This document shows positions 35,004 to 43,839 of a stretch of 64,000 bases of DNA, piece after piece. A program made the position numbers and the translations under genes. The stretch covers positions 62,001 to 126,000 of the forward strand of contig JAKOUW010000160.1 of the NCBI GenBank assembly GCA_029782365.1. The letters run 5' to 3'. Under the pieces are notes generated by a model. It was not told the DNA's origin and ran no database searches. It worked only from the letters and a program-made list of their open reading frames with translations. How positions within the stretch are numbered: the stretch's first letter is position 1; each line of letters opens with the position of its first letter. The stretch comes from Chloroflexota bacterium (lineage in GTDB: Bacteria > Chloroflexota > Anaerolineae > Anaerolineales > UBA4823).

Positions 35004-37286
35004 ATGATTCGCAAAAACAAGCGTACAATCATCGGGGCTGCCCTCATGGTAGGGATTGCGCTGGCCCTGGCAGGTAAGTCCCTGGCGGCTCAACCAGAAT
35101 CACCCCGTGCGGGCTTCACAGATCAGTTTGGCTATTCATTAGTAACTGATACCATTACAAATACCGGTTGGGTCGATGCTTTTACTAATGGCGCCCCTTT
35201 GACGCTCGATTCGAATGATGATGGGCTGACAGCCCCAATCAACTTGCCGTTTTCATTTCCGTTTTATGAGAATACATATTCTGCCATCCAGGTTGACAGC
35301 AACGGGTTACTCTATTTTAGCCCTGCAATCTCGAGGAATGTCAACCAACCGATTCCGCGCCGAGCTCTGCCGAACAACTTCATCGCCGCTTATTGGTCAG
35401 ATTTATTTGTGGGTACAGCGGGCAGCTTTAACGGGGCTTTATACTACCAGGTCTTGGGGAGCGCCCCAAATCGCAAAGTGGTGATCGAATGGTACGATGT
35501 CACGCGTTTGCTGGACATCAGCCACCCGCTAACCTTTGAGATCATTCTTTTTGAAAACGGAAATATCTACCTTCAATATCAGACGCTAACGGGCAATCTT
35601 TCAGATGCAACGGCAGGTATAGAAAGCTCAGATGGATTGGATGGCATTCAATTTGTTTACGACAGCCCGGGCTTGGTGCAGGGCTTGGCTCTGCGCCTGA
35701 CCCGTCCCGTGGACAATTCGTACGGTTTACGCGCTATCAGCGGATTTGGATCCAGTATGTTGGTTGGCAGGCTTGGCCAGGTCAGCCTTTCCTTTCGCAA
35801 TGTCGGTCAATTCAGCAGCGATCGCTACGAGGTGCAATTTGCAACGCCTTCGGATTGGAGCTTGCTCCTCTCCAGTGAGACTCCAGCGGTCAGCCTGGTG
35901 GATACGAACGGCAATGGGATTATAGAGACGACGGCTGTCAACAGCGGAGAAATTTTTACCCTGACACTGCGAGCCGCTGCCCCTGCATTATTATCTCCGG
36001 GAGGATTCGCCTCAGTACCTATCACGGTTACTTCTATGGGTAACCCTGGTCGCAGTTTCAGCGGCTTGGCGCGGTTTGCCGCTCCCACACGTTTTGTGTA
36101 CACATTCAGCGATACGAATGAATTTAACAGTTTGGGATATCTTTCTCCAGAAGTGAAGAAAGACAGCACCCTGTTCTACAGCTTGGGCAGAAACCATACC
36201 CTGGCGCTGACGCCTGCCAACACATATTTTTATGCCTGGGATCGCAGTTATACGCCAGCCTGGGGGCAAGTTTCGAACATCGAGTTTGCAATTTTTAATG
36301 CCAATGGAAAAGTGCAAAAGGATTTTTCCTCGCTTTATGATCACACAAAAGATACGAAATGGTTACAAGATTCTCAGCCATCGCTGGCTGCTGGCAGCCA
36401 GAATATCGGGATCTTGTTCCTGCGCCATGATCCAGCGCCGGGCGGCGTCAATAACATTCTGTTCGCTCTGCTGGATTCAGCCGGTAATTTGATGACAACC
36501 ACTCCGGTCAGTTTAACGAATCAGACCTCTGGCGGCAGCCTGATCTTCAGCGCCCCGCGCCTGGCAGCCACCACCGACGGGAAATTTATCGCAACCTGGG
36601 CGGTATTTAATGCATCGGATTTTTCAAGAAACATCTGGTTGGCTGTGTTGAATCCAGCGGATGGATCGATCTTGTCGAACGCTGCTTTGACCGCTTCGAC
36701 ATCCAACGCACAGGTGTTCGATCAACCGCAAATTCAGGCTTTGAGCGGCGGGCGGGTGGCTTTGGCTTACCAGGAAACGCAACTGGTTGGCGGCAATCCG
36801 GTATTTTCCACCCATGTCGAGCCGGTTGATTCGAGTGGATCTCCGCTAAGCAGCGGTGTTCTCCTGGCTGGGTTGAGCACCGCGCAGTCAACGTTGGCCC
36901 AAACGAGCCCGGGCGGGCCGGTGTTGATGGCCTGGAGCGGATCGACGGAAAACCAGGTAACGTATTTACTCATCAACGATTCAATCACTACCACATCCTC
37001 CATTTTTCACTTGATTCAACCCGACGCGACAGAAGTGTCCACTGTGGGCAATGTTGCAGCAGCCAGCGATAACAATGGGCGTTCGATTTTGATCTGGATG
37101 GACATGATCAGTTTGCGGCGCATTTATTATGCTTTGGTCAATGCAGATGGAAGTCTCGCCACACCGCCAATCATCTTGAAAGATGCCGGGCCAGGTGGAG
37201 CATGGGGCACCAACACATCACGCCTCAATGCGGCTTCATTCAGCGGCTTTTTCTTGCAATATATGCCAACCGTTCAGAAAAAATAA
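35004..37286 (+). CDS. Large secreted beta-rich protein
   Basis: A 760-residue protein with a signal peptide ('TIIGAALMVGIALALAGKSLAAQ', quoted in part) and an extracellular beta-rich architecture. The first third ('PFYENTYSAIQVDSNGLLYF' and 'IAAYWSDLFVG') resembles nidogen/NIDO-like or concanavalin-type domains. The second half has repeated segments of the kind 'xxGRVALAYQETQ' with 'WAVFNASDFSRNIWLAV', which suggests a propeller. No catalytic residues can be named. Position between two TadE genes on one strand implies a surface structure or pilus-associated role. The start at ATG 35004 has AAAGG upstream; a second ATG at 34998 is possible. Confidence 0.75.
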   Translation: MIRKNKRTIIGAALMVGIALALAGKSLAAQPESPRAGFTDQFGYSLVTDTITNTGWVDAFTNGAPLTLDSNDDGLTAPINLPFSFPFYENTYSAIQVDSNGLLYFSPAISRNVNQPIPRRALPNNFIAAYWSDLFVGTAGSFNGALYYQVLGSAPNRKVVIEWYDVTRLLDISHPLTFEIILFENGNIYLQYQTLTGNLSDATAGIESSDGLDGIQFVYDSPGLVQGLALRLTRPVDNSYGLRAISGFGSSMLVGRLGQVSLSFRNVGQFSSDRYEVQFATPSDWSLLLSSETPAVSLVDTNGNGIIETTAVNSGEIFTLTLRAAAPALLSPGGFASVPITVTSMGNPGRSFSGLARFAAPTRFVYTFSDTNEFNSLGYLSPEVKKDSTLFYSLGRNHTLALTPANTYFYAWDRSYTPAWGQVSNIEFAIFNANGKVQKDFSSLYDHTKDTKWLQDSQPSLAAGSQNIGILFLRHDPAPGGVNNILFALLDSAGNLMTTTPVSLTNQTSGGSLIFSAPRLAATTDGKFIATWAVFNASDFSRNIWLAVLNPADGSILSNAALTASTSNAQVFDQPQIQALSGGRVALAYQETQLVGGNPVFSTHVEPVDSSGSPLSSGVLLAGLSTAQSTLAQTSPGGPVLMAWSGSTENQVTYLLINDSITTTSSIFHLIQPDATEVSTVGNVAAASDNNGRSILIWMDMISLRRIYYALVNADGSLATPPIILKDAGPGGAWGTNTSRLNAASFSGFFLQYMPTVQKK

Positions 37287-37296
37287 AAGGCGCAAC

Positions 37297-37770
37297 ATGA
37301 TTAAACCAGGCAACTCAAGTAGTGAACGCGGCCAAAGTATGATTGAAATGGCGCTGTCATTTGTGTTACTGTTGATGCTCCTGGCAGGGGTGATTGATAT
37401 GGGCCGGGCTTTCTTTACCTATTCAACACTGCAAGACGCCGCACAGGAGGGCGCCAGCTATGCCTCTCTCAACCCCCCGTCCAGCGCTTCCGACACGGCG
37501 AAATTGAATGCCATTGTTCAGCGGGTCAGGGGAGCTTCTGGACCGACTTCGAAAAACCCGATTGATATGAACAATGACCCGAATATCAGCGTAACCACCA
37601 CCGCATTGGACGGTTGGTCGCTGGCCTGCCGCAGTCATGGAATCAAAGTGACCGTGACCTATACTGGATATCCCTTATTGATGCCCGTATGGAAAATTTG
37701 GTTTTTCAACAGCGCTATCGATTTGAAGGCTGAAGCCTCGGACACTATTTTGAATCCACCCTGTCCATAG
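37297..37770 (+). CDS. TadE-family pseudopilin
   Basis: A 157-residue protein with the TadE signature 'RGQSMIEMALSFVLLLMLLA' (conserved Glu after the Ser-Met-Ile) and 'GRAFFTYSTLQDAAQEGASY', followed by a small soluble domain with two Cys that could form a disulfide. TadE proteins are minor pilins of the Tad/Flp pilus. It starts 10 bases after the large secreted protein gene, in one operon with the TadE/Calx-beta gene. Confidence 0.88.
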   Translation: MIKPGNSSSERGQSMIEMALSFVLLLMLLAGVIDMGRAFFTYSTLQDAAQEGASYASLNPPSSASDTAKLNAIVQRVRGASGPTSKNPIDMNNDPNISVTTTALDGWSLACRSHGIKVTVTYTGYPLLMPVWKIWFFNSAIDLKAEASDTILNPPCP

Positions 37771-37789
37771 GTTGTGATACACTTGGGTT

Positions 37790-37975
37790 ATGTTGATGCT
37801 TTTCCTGGTTACACCGACCCCGACAACCTCACCGTATCCACCTACATTTAACATACCTGGCAGCACACTGCCAATTATATTCGGAGCAATTGCACTGGTC
37901 GCGATCGTGGTGATTGCCCTGGCAGTTTCTGCCAGACAGGCTCCCTCGGATGAAACGCGGCCCAGAGAATCCTGA
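37790..37975 (+). CDS. Small putative membrane protein
   Basis: A 61-residue open frame with a Thr/Pro-rich N-terminus ('VTPTPTTSPYPPTFNIPG') and one strong membrane helix, then a charged tail. It ends three bases before the -35 box of the SRP RNA promoter. It has no clear ribosome site, so it may or may not be translated. PT-rich small membrane proteins are common in this kind of genome. Confidence 0.45.
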   Translation: MLMLFLVTPTPTTSPYPPTFNIPGSTLPIIFGAIALVAIVVIALAVSARQAPSDETRPRES

Positions 37976-37977
37976 CA

Positions 37978-38006
37978 TTGACAACGGAGCTTACCTGGGG
38001 TATCCT
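37978..38006 (+). promoter_or_regulatory. Promoter of the SRP RNA gene
   Basis: A perfect -35 TTGACA (37978-37983), a spacer of exactly 17 bases and a -10 TATCCT (38001-38006). The predicted transcription start is at 38012-38013, exactly at the first base of the RNA's terminal helix. Confidence 0.85.
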
Positions 38007-38012
38007 TGACCC

Positions 38013-38119
38013 GCTCCGGATGGGTCCGGCGCGGCAGAAACTTTCGAACCCGGTCAGGTCCGAGAGGAAGCAGCCGTAAGGAAGTACCTCTGGGCGCCGC
38101 CGGGCTGCCTATCCGGAGC
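38013..38119 (+). ncRNA. ffs: Signal recognition particle RNA (small bacterial 4.5S type)
   Basis: About 107 bases fold into a single long hairpin. The ends GCTCCGGAT (38013-38021) and ATCCGGAGC (38111-38119) pair. The apical part has the universal SRP domain IV sequence GGTCAGGTCC-GAGA-GGAAGCAGCC in adjoining pieces (38052-38075), which binds Ffh protein. The tetraloop is GAGA. The RNA targets proteins to the membrane with Ffh and FtsY. It is followed by a strong terminator at 38133. Confidence 0.95.
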
Positions 38120-38132
38120 ATGCTGAAAATAT

Positions 38133-38165
38133 AAAAGAACTTCCAGGTGCTCTGGAAGTTCTTTT
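38133..38165. terminator. Strong intrinsic terminator after SRP RNA
   Basis: A 14-base perfect stem (38133-38146 and 38152-38165) with a 5-base loop, flanked by A4 on the left and T4 on the right. It can also serve the minus-strand TadG-like gene, which ends at 38185. Confidence 0.92.
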
Positions 38166-38184
38166 GCTGAATAGTGCGCAAAGC

Positions 38185-39495
38185 TCACTCGTCGAGGGAG
38201 ATTTGTCCAATGGCGGATGGTGGGACGTAGAATTGGGAACCATCATAGTTGATAGTGATGTTGCCATTGCCGCCCACTTCGATGGTGTCACTGACGATCT
38301 GGGCTGTGAGTGTGGTGTTGCTGCCGTTGCCGGTGATCTTGACCCGGGAATTGGGTGCGTAAATTGTGCCGGTCGCCAGCATATTGCCGTTGCCGCTCAT
38401 ATCAACCAGGTTCTTTTTGCCATCATTGGCATAAATTGCCAACCCTTTATAAGGTCCAGAGGTGGGCGCTGTGATATCCATGCTGCCGTTGGCAGTGATA
38501 GAGAAATCTCCACCACCCGGGGCGATGTAGATCAGCACATTATGGGCTGTCAGGCTGCCGTTGCCAGACATTTTGAATCCGCCGCTTTGGATATAGTAAA
38601 TTCCAGGATTCAAGGTCACATCGCCATCGGAACTCAGGTCAATACCGCAGTAAAGGCCAGGATTGATGGTCACGGCACTTTTTCCAGCTTTGAAGCTGGT
38701 GCAAGTGCCGGAGGGTTTATCAGGAACCGGCACATCCCAATAAGTTGTGATCGGAGAGACCTTGGTGGGTGCCTGGCTCAAGGTGCCATTGCCACCTGTT
38801 TTGACTCCACCGACCACGTTGATTGGATTGGCGATCAGGTCGCCGTTGCCGCCCAACTTAACTGCCGGGTTGCCGCCGGTGCAGTCTGAGTTGACGAAAA
38901 CACCGCCGTTGGTCACGGTAATGTCGCCGTTTCCACCCAACAACATCGCAGAGCATTCGTGGGGGCTGGTGGTCACAATGGCGTTGCCATAGGGTGTTCC
39001 AGCCGTGGTGCCACCTGAAGTATTGATATTGCAGTGGCTGACTGCACGACCAACCAGTTCAAATGGATCTGGGTGAAAGAAAACGGCAAATCCAGGATCA
39101 ACCTTGGTGGTGATAATCACTTCGATATACTTGGTATTGCCTGAATACGTTCCGGACAACGGCGGGTTATTGACCACCACAATATTTTTGACCCCATCAT
39201 TATTGTAGCCGTTCGAAGCGGCAATCTGTTGAGCTGCAGAGACGATATTGCCGTTGGTGCACTTTGTCAGGGCAGCGCTCAATACAGCCGCATCAGCCGC
39301 ATTTTGAGCGGCGCGCCGCTCAGAATAAAGCCGAGCACCGTCGATCGCCAAAGCGGCAAAGCCCATCAAAACGATTATCGAGAGGGCAATGATGAGAATA
39401 GCCTGGCCTTTTTCGGTAGTTTTTCCGCGTGGATGGCTTGAATGGATGACAGAAGTTCCGTCCTGCGTTCTGTTCAATTTCTTGAGGTTTTCCAT
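38185..39495 (-). CDS. TadG-like pilus protein with Gly/Asn-rich repeats
   Basis: A 436-residue protein. The N-terminal part has the TadG signature: 'KGQAILIIALSIIVLMGFAA', one membrane helix, then 'LAIDGARLYSERRAAQNAADA' (quoted in pieces). The rest is an extracellular Gly/Asn/Thr-rich beta-helix-like region of short 'GGNGDITV' or 'SGNGxL' repeats. TadG is a minor component of Tad pilus machinery. The start is ATG 39495 after a GGAGAG ribosome site; a GTG six bases upstream is less likely. It is transcribed opposite to the other pilus genes, convergent with the SRP RNA. Confidence 0.85.
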   Translation of the reverse strand: MENLKKLNRTQDGTSVIHSSHPRGKTTEKGQAILIIALSIIVLMGFAALAIDGARLYSERRAAQNAADAAVLSAALTKCTNGNIVSAAQQIAASNGYNNDGVKNIVVVNNPPLSGTYSGNTKYIEVIITTKVDPGFAVFFHPDPFELVGRAVSHCNINTSGGTTAGTPYGNAIVTTSPHECSAMLLGGNGDITVTNGGVFVNSDCTGGNPAVKLGGNGDLIANPINVVGGVKTGGNGTLSQAPTKVSPITTYWDVPVPDKPSGTCTSFKAGKSAVTINPGLYCGIDLSSDGDVTLNPGIYYIQSGGFKMSGNGSLTAHNVLIYIAPGGGDFSITANGSMDITAPTSGPYKGLAIYANDGKKNLVDMSGNGNMLATGTIYAPNSRVKITGNGSNTTLTAQIVSDTIEVGGNGNITINYDGSQFYVPPSAIGQISLDE

Positions 39496-39616
39496 ATTCA
39501 CTCTCCTTCGTTACAGAATCATCTAACGATTTCTGATAATTAAAACGAGATCCAACGGAGTGTGTTACAAGATTTAAGCTGTCTTACAAAGGAGCAAACT
39601 ATAAATAAAAAATAAA

Positions 39617-39644
39617 ACGAGCCTTACAAATTTGTAAGGCTCGT
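39617..39644 (-). terminator. Terminator of cytochrome operon I
   Basis: A 28-base perfect palindrome (14-base arms ACGAGCCTTACAAA and TTTGTAAGGCTCGT). On the minus strand it is followed by a T-rich tract, and it lies 18 bases after the last gene of the operon. It could work as the terminator of the 43593-39662 operon. Confidence 0.9.
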
Positions 39645-39661
39645 CCAGAAGACTGGTTTGG

Positions 39662-40492
39662 TTATTTTTCGCTTGGACGCTGCACCAGCAGAATCACGCC
39701 GACAATTAATCCGAAGATAACAATCGTCAGCAGGATACCTCCCAGGCTGCCAATATCGCTGACCGGTTGACTGGCTGCTGAACTGGTGGGAGCGGGCTCC
39801 GTGCTGGCAGTATTGGGCAAAGAGAGGATGAAGGCTGTCAGGTCGTTGATCTCATTATCACTGAGCGGGCCGCCTTTGGCCTGGCTCCAGGCGGGCATCA
39901 CCGAACCAGTAACGCCGTTGGAGATGGTTGATTTCACCTCGAGGTCTGGGCGAATTGCAGACCAATTTTTGCTCAGTCTGGCGCCAATGCGACCCTGGCC
40001 GTTTGGGCCATGGCAGACGACACAGTTTTGGTCGAACAAGGATGCACCTTTATTGGGATCGCCTTGCACATCTGGCACAGGGCTGATGGGCGGGCGGAAG
40101 GTGGCTGTTACTTCGGGCACATACACGTAAGGTTGGCCGCTTTCCCAGGTAAGAATATAGGCGACAATCGCCTCTATCTCGCTGTCGCTGAGTGGGCCGC
40201 CGTTTGCCTGGCTCCAGGCAGGCATCGGCGAGCCACTGACGCCATTACTAATGGTGGCTTTGATTTCGAGGTCAGGGCGGATTGACGGCCAGTTTTTCGC
40301 CAGGGTTGCACCAATGCGGCCCTGGCCCTGGCTGCCATGACAAACTGCGCAGTTTTGAGCGAACAACTCTGCACCCTGTTTGACAAGAGGTGAATCGCTG
40401 CCCTGTTGAGCGCGGACGCCGCTGACTAGGACTGCGCTGATGAACAGCACCATCCCGATGATATAAGCAGCCAGGCGATAGAAACGTGCCAT
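39662..40492 (-). CDS. Diheme cytochrome c with C-terminal membrane helix
   Basis: A 276-residue protein with an N-terminal signal peptide, two cytochrome c domains with hemes at 'CAVCH' and 'CVVCH', a Pro/Thr/Ser linker and a C-terminal membrane helix. Each domain has a Met axial-ligand region ('PMPAWSQANGGPLSD' and 'VMPAWSQAKGGPLSD'). The two halves are very similar, pointing to a fairly recent internal duplication. It is the last gene of a bc-type operon (Rieske, cytochrome b, two diheme cytochromes c). It probably carries electrons from the b complex to the terminal oxidase. Confidence 0.92.
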   Translation of the reverse strand: MARFYRLAAYIIGMVLFISAVLVSGVRAQQGSDSPLVKQGAELFAQNCAVCHGSQGQGRIGATLAKNWPSIRPDLEIKATISNGVSGSPMPAWSQANGGPLSDSEIEAIVAYILTWESGQPYVYVPEVTATFRPPISPVPDVQGDPNKGASLFDQNCVVCHGPNGQGRIGARLSKNWSAIRPDLEVKSTISNGVTGSVMPAWSQAKGGPLSDNEINDLTAFILSLPNTASTEPAPTSSAASQPVSDIGSLGGILLTIVIFGLIVGVILLVQRPSEK

Positions 40493-40507
40493 GTTGCTCG
40501 CTTCCCT

Positions 40508-41323
40508 TTATTTCTGAGCCAGCAAGAAAGCTACCAGGTCGCTGATCTGCTGCTCATTATATTGATCGCCAAAATTCTGCGGCATGATATTGGGCTGGCA
40601 AGGGCCCGTGGGACAATTCTTGGCGATGTACGCATTCGGCTTGATAATGGATTCCTTTAGGAAATCCTCAGCCGATTGCCCGGGAACCAGAGTGGCGGCT
40701 TCGCTGCCGATGTGAGTCAGGTTGGGCCCCACCTGGCCAGCGCTCAGGCTGCCCAAGGTATGGCAGGCGACGCAGGCGCCAGAAGTATAAAGAGCTTTGC
40801 CGCGCTCAACCGGATCATTTGAGGTAGTGCCGGGCACTTCCACAGTTGCCAATACAACCTGGTTCATAGCTGTCGATTTCCAATTCAAGATGAACTGGGC
40901 AATATCATGGATTTGATCGTCTCGCAGAGGGCCGCCGTAGCGATCCGACCAACTGGGCATCGCCGGTTTTCCACCGCCCGGGTAGGTTTCGGGGCGTGTG
41001 GAAACCAAACGGCCGCTCGAGACGGTAGCGATAATATAATCTTCCAGGGTGCCGCCCCAGCCGACCTCTTTCAGGCGGTCGGTGAAGAAATGTTTATCGT
41101 TAAGTGGAGGGCACAACCCTTGAATGCCCTGACCTTGTTTACCATGGCAGCCAATGCAATTGTTTTCGAATAAGGCTGCGCCAACTTCAATCGACTGAGC
41201 CTGTTCAGCCCGGGCCAATTCCGCCATGCGGTCTTCTTCCCGAGTAGCATAATTAACCAGGAAGAAGCTGCTCAACAGCATGAAGACTAATCCTAAAGAG
41301 ATTTCGATTTGAACACGGTTCAT
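40508..41323 (-). CDS. Diheme cytochrome c, membrane anchored
   Basis: A 271-residue protein with an N-terminal membrane helix ('GLVFMLLSSFFLVNYA') and two heme sites, 'CIGCH' and 'CVACH'. A 'PAMPSWSDRYGGPL' segment gives the Met ligand of the first heme, and 'IMPQNFGDQY' probably that of the second. An extra pair of Cys is in 'CPTGPC'. It sits 21 bases after the cytochrome b gene and 15 bases before the other diheme gene, so it is likely the cytochrome c1 equivalent of complex I of the island. Confidence 0.92.
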   Translation of the reverse strand: MNRVQIEISLGLVFMLLSSFFLVNYATREEDRMAELARAEQAQSIEVGAALFENNCIGCHGKQGQGIQGLCPPLNDKHFFTDRLKEVGWGGTLEDYIIATVSSGRLVSTRPETYPGGGKPAMPSWSDRYGGPLRDDQIHDIAQFILNWKSTAMNQVVLATVEVPGTTSNDPVERGKALYTSGACVACHTLGSLSAGQVGPNLTHIGSEAATLVPGQSAEDFLKESIIKPNAYIAKNCPTGPCQPNIMPQNFGDQYNEQQISDLVAFLLAQK

Positions 41324-41344
41324 TTCCAGATGTCCTCCGCCGCA

Positions 41345-42991
41345 TCAGTCGCGGTTGTGGTCTTTATGCAAGAAAACATGGTTTTCATAACTGAGCGGCT
41401 CTGTGGCGTTGGCTGGAGTCCACAAGATGCGCAATGTAACCTTGCGAAGGTTTTCTTGCCAGTCTTCGATAATCATCAATGCCTGCACATTGGGCAGCTT
41501 GTTTGTATCGCGCGCCTGATTAACGCGATCGGTGTACTGCTTGAAAACCGCCTCAAGAGCCGGGCAGCCATAATCCAACTTTGGACATAGTTTTTCAGTA
41601 GGTGTCTTATCCACTTCATAGACTCCTGGCTGAAGCTGGTCAAATGGGACGGCTCGCAGCGGCCCCAGGCCTTCCATCGGCGCCAGATCTTGAACAATGC
41701 GGGTAGCGGCAGGGGTCTCGATGCCGTATGTGGGCAGACCCATGTAAGAAAGTAAAATGATGGTCATGGCGAAAAGCAAACCGATCGCCACAGCCCATGG
41801 CCGTTTGAATAAAGAGCGGTTCGGATTGCGATCAAGGTAAGGCACAGCGAACAGTACCCCAAATAAAATGGTCGGCAGGACGATACCCATAATCTGCTTG
41901 GAATTGAGGATCTGGCTCAGTTCAACTCTTAATCCAATGGTTGCAAACCAACCTTTGATGATAGAGGCAGGATCAATCTTGAGCATGCCCTGCAGCCACA
42001 AGAAATACCAGGGAGCCATTGTATCCAGCGGAGTTTGTTGGGGATTAGCAATGTGCTCAAGAGGCGCATGGTAAAAGGAAGATGTCGCCCATATCATGAA
42101 CATCAACCCCAAAGCGGTCAGGAAGATTTCATGGGTGAACAGATCGGGAATAAAATCGATGCGCGTTTTACCGACTTTTTTCTCTTCTGGTGTAACACCG
42201 CCTTCATCATATTTGGCGGGTAGAGATATTCCATGCTCACGTGAGACTTTGTAGTAATGAATACTGATTACCAGAATGGCTACCAGGGGCATGAGCACGA
42301 CGTGCAGAAGGTAAAATCGCAGCAAGCCGTTCGTGGATATATCCGGGGCGCCGCGCAGCAGCAAATTAACCTGCGTACCAAATAAGGGCGCTGCCTCAGC
42401 CATTGACGTGCCGATGGTCACCGCCCAATAAGCCAGTTGGTCCCAGGGGAGCAAATAGCCGCTGAAACTGAGCAGTAAGGTGGTGAGCAGCAGAATCACC
42501 CCGGTTAGCCAGGTAAAACTTCGCTCTTTCTTGTACGAGCCTGTCAGGTATGTGCGGAACATATGCAGCGCGGTGAAGATAACCATCGCTTCAGCCCCCA
42601 GGCGGTGGATATCGCGCAGCATCTGCCCAAATGGAATTTCAGACACCAGTTTATAGACGGATTGGTAAGCATGATCGGGAGATGGGATGTAATAGATCAT
42701 CAGGATCAGACCGGTGATCAGCTCAACAAAGAAGAAAAAAGAGGTGAAAAAGCCCAGTCGGAAGGTGTGGGTGAACAGCGTGCTGGCTTTTTCATAATAG
42801 CGTGGGCGAATATGGAACAAGAAGCTGGTTGTGTGCACTTTATAACGCGGGTTCGGCTTTTCAGTAGCCGGTTCGCCGCGCATAATGGCGCGCAGCTCAT
42901 TCAGACTCAAACCTGCGGTGAGGATCCGCACGCGATCATCCAGCATTTTGCTGGCTTTTTGGCGTAATTCAACAAAGTTGGGTTTCTGCAT
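41345..42991 (-). CDS. Cytochrome b, fused N- and C-terminal halves with soluble extension
   Basis: A 548-residue cytochrome b. The first pair of heme ligands is 14 residues apart ('IHRLGAEAMVIFTALHM') and the second pair 15 residues apart ('LLHVVLMPLVAILVISIHYY'), the spacing of b6-type proteins. The quinol-site motif is 'APWYFLWLQG', in place of PEWY. The C-terminal half (subunit IV-like) is joined in one chain, and an extra domain of about 120 residues with two Cys follows the last helix. It should oxidise quinol together with the Rieske protein encoded just upstream. Confidence 0.93.
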   Translation of the reverse strand: MQKPNFVELRQKASKMLDDRVRILTAGLSLNELRAIMRGEPATEKPNPRYKVHTTSFLFHIRPRYYEKASTLFTHTFRLGFFTSFFFFVELITGLILMIYYIPSPDHAYQSVYKLVSEIPFGQMLRDIHRLGAEAMVIFTALHMFRTYLTGSYKKERSFTWLTGVILLLTTLLLSFSGYLLPWDQLAYWAVTIGTSMAEAAPLFGTQVNLLLRGAPDISTNGLLRFYLLHVVLMPLVAILVISIHYYKVSREHGISLPAKYDEGGVTPEEKKVGKTRIDFIPDLFTHEIFLTALGLMFMIWATSSFYHAPLEHIANPQQTPLDTMAPWYFLWLQGMLKIDPASIIKGWFATIGLRVELSQILNSKQIMGIVLPTILFGVLFAVPYLDRNPNRSLFKRPWAVAIGLLFAMTIILLSYMGLPTYGIETPAATRIVQDLAPMEGLGPLRAVPFDQLQPGVYEVDKTPTEKLCPKLDYGCPALEAVFKQYTDRVNQARDTNKLPNVQALMIIEDWQENLRKVTLRILWTPANATEPLSYENHVFLHKDHNRD

Positions 42992-43047
42992 AAGTTTCTC
43001 CGCTCGGAAGCAGAATATTTGGGGTTTTCAAGGGCGATTGTAACGGC

Positions 43048-43593
43048 TTAGTTGTGCGTCTTACCGGTGATGCGTTTTCCAGTATCCACGAGTATCTGCG
43101 CATCCGGATTACTCGGCACCGGAACAGGACCGCCGGTAGCTGGGTCAGTTTGAGCGATTACCTTGCCGTTTGAATCGACGAATTGGAGAACGAAGCGATC
43201 GAGCGAGCGCGGCGCCGGCCCGCGGATATATTCGCCATTTAATTGGAACTGTGAGCCATGGCAAGGACAGATAAATTTATTCTCCTGCGTGTTCCAATTG
43301 TAAAGGCATCCAAGGTGCGTGCAAACTTTGTAAATAGCGAACACTCCCTGGTCGGTGTTGGAAATCCAGAGTTTTACCTTGGGAAACGCCAGCGGCGCAG
43401 AGCCCGCAGAAGGCAGATCGGAAGTCTTGCCAACGGTGAAAACTCCGCCAAACTCGCCTGCTTTGAAGCGCGGCATAGAGAATAAATATACCCCACCAGC
43501 AAATTGCAGTGTGACAAAGCCCAGCGAGGCCAACCATGCCAGGTTTAGGAATTCTCGCCGGTTTATTTTGGGTTTTGCTGCATCAGCCGTCAT
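43048..43593 (-). CDS. Rieske [2Fe-2S] protein of complex 1
   Basis: A 181-residue protein with an N-terminal membrane helix and a Rieske domain. The cluster ligands are in 'CTHLGC' and 'CPCHGS'. It has a tail of about 25 residues ending in 'KTHN' that differs from the second Rieske protein (45430). It is first in an operon with cytochrome b and two diheme cytochromes c. The start has a GGAGAGAGGAG leader. The N-terminus has 'NRREFL', a twin-arginine-like start. Confidence 0.94.
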   Translation of the reverse strand: MTADAAKPKINRREFLNLAWLASLGFVTLQFAGGVYLFSMPRFKAGEFGGVFTVGKTSDLPSAGSAPLAFPKVKLWISNTDQGVFAIYKVCTHLGCLYNWNTQENKFICPCHGSQFQLNGEYIRGPAPRSLDRFVLQFVDSNGKVIAQTDPATGGPVPVPSNPDAQILVDTGKRITGKTHN

Positions 43594-43839
43594 CCCAAAT
43601 ACTCCTCTCTCCTCTTCAGAAATCTTCGGGGTCTACCCTTTTTGCACATTTTATCACAATCTGAGACTATGTAGATATAGTATATCTTGATTGACTAGTG
43701 TACCAAAAAACTTGCACTGTCTTGGCTGCCTTAAAAATCTGGATGGGTGATTTTCTATTCAACAAAAGGGTGATTCTATTATTTTGGAGGCAAGCCGATT
43801 GCGATACAATAATAGAAATTTTGTCTAAGGAGAGATCGC
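43594..43839. other. Divergent intergenic region, bc complex 1 and small membrane protein
   Basis: About 246 bases between the divergent genes. It holds a 13-base palindrome GATATA-G-TATATC (43674-43686) and a TACAAT box at 43805-43810 in the plus direction. No -35 box could be confirmed. A shared regulator site is possible. Confidence 0.35.

Noticed and set aside
38164..38889. Plus-strand frame of 241 codons opposite the TadG-like gene
   Set aside because: It is the shadow of Gly/Asn repeat coding on the other strand and runs through the terminator at 38133-38165.
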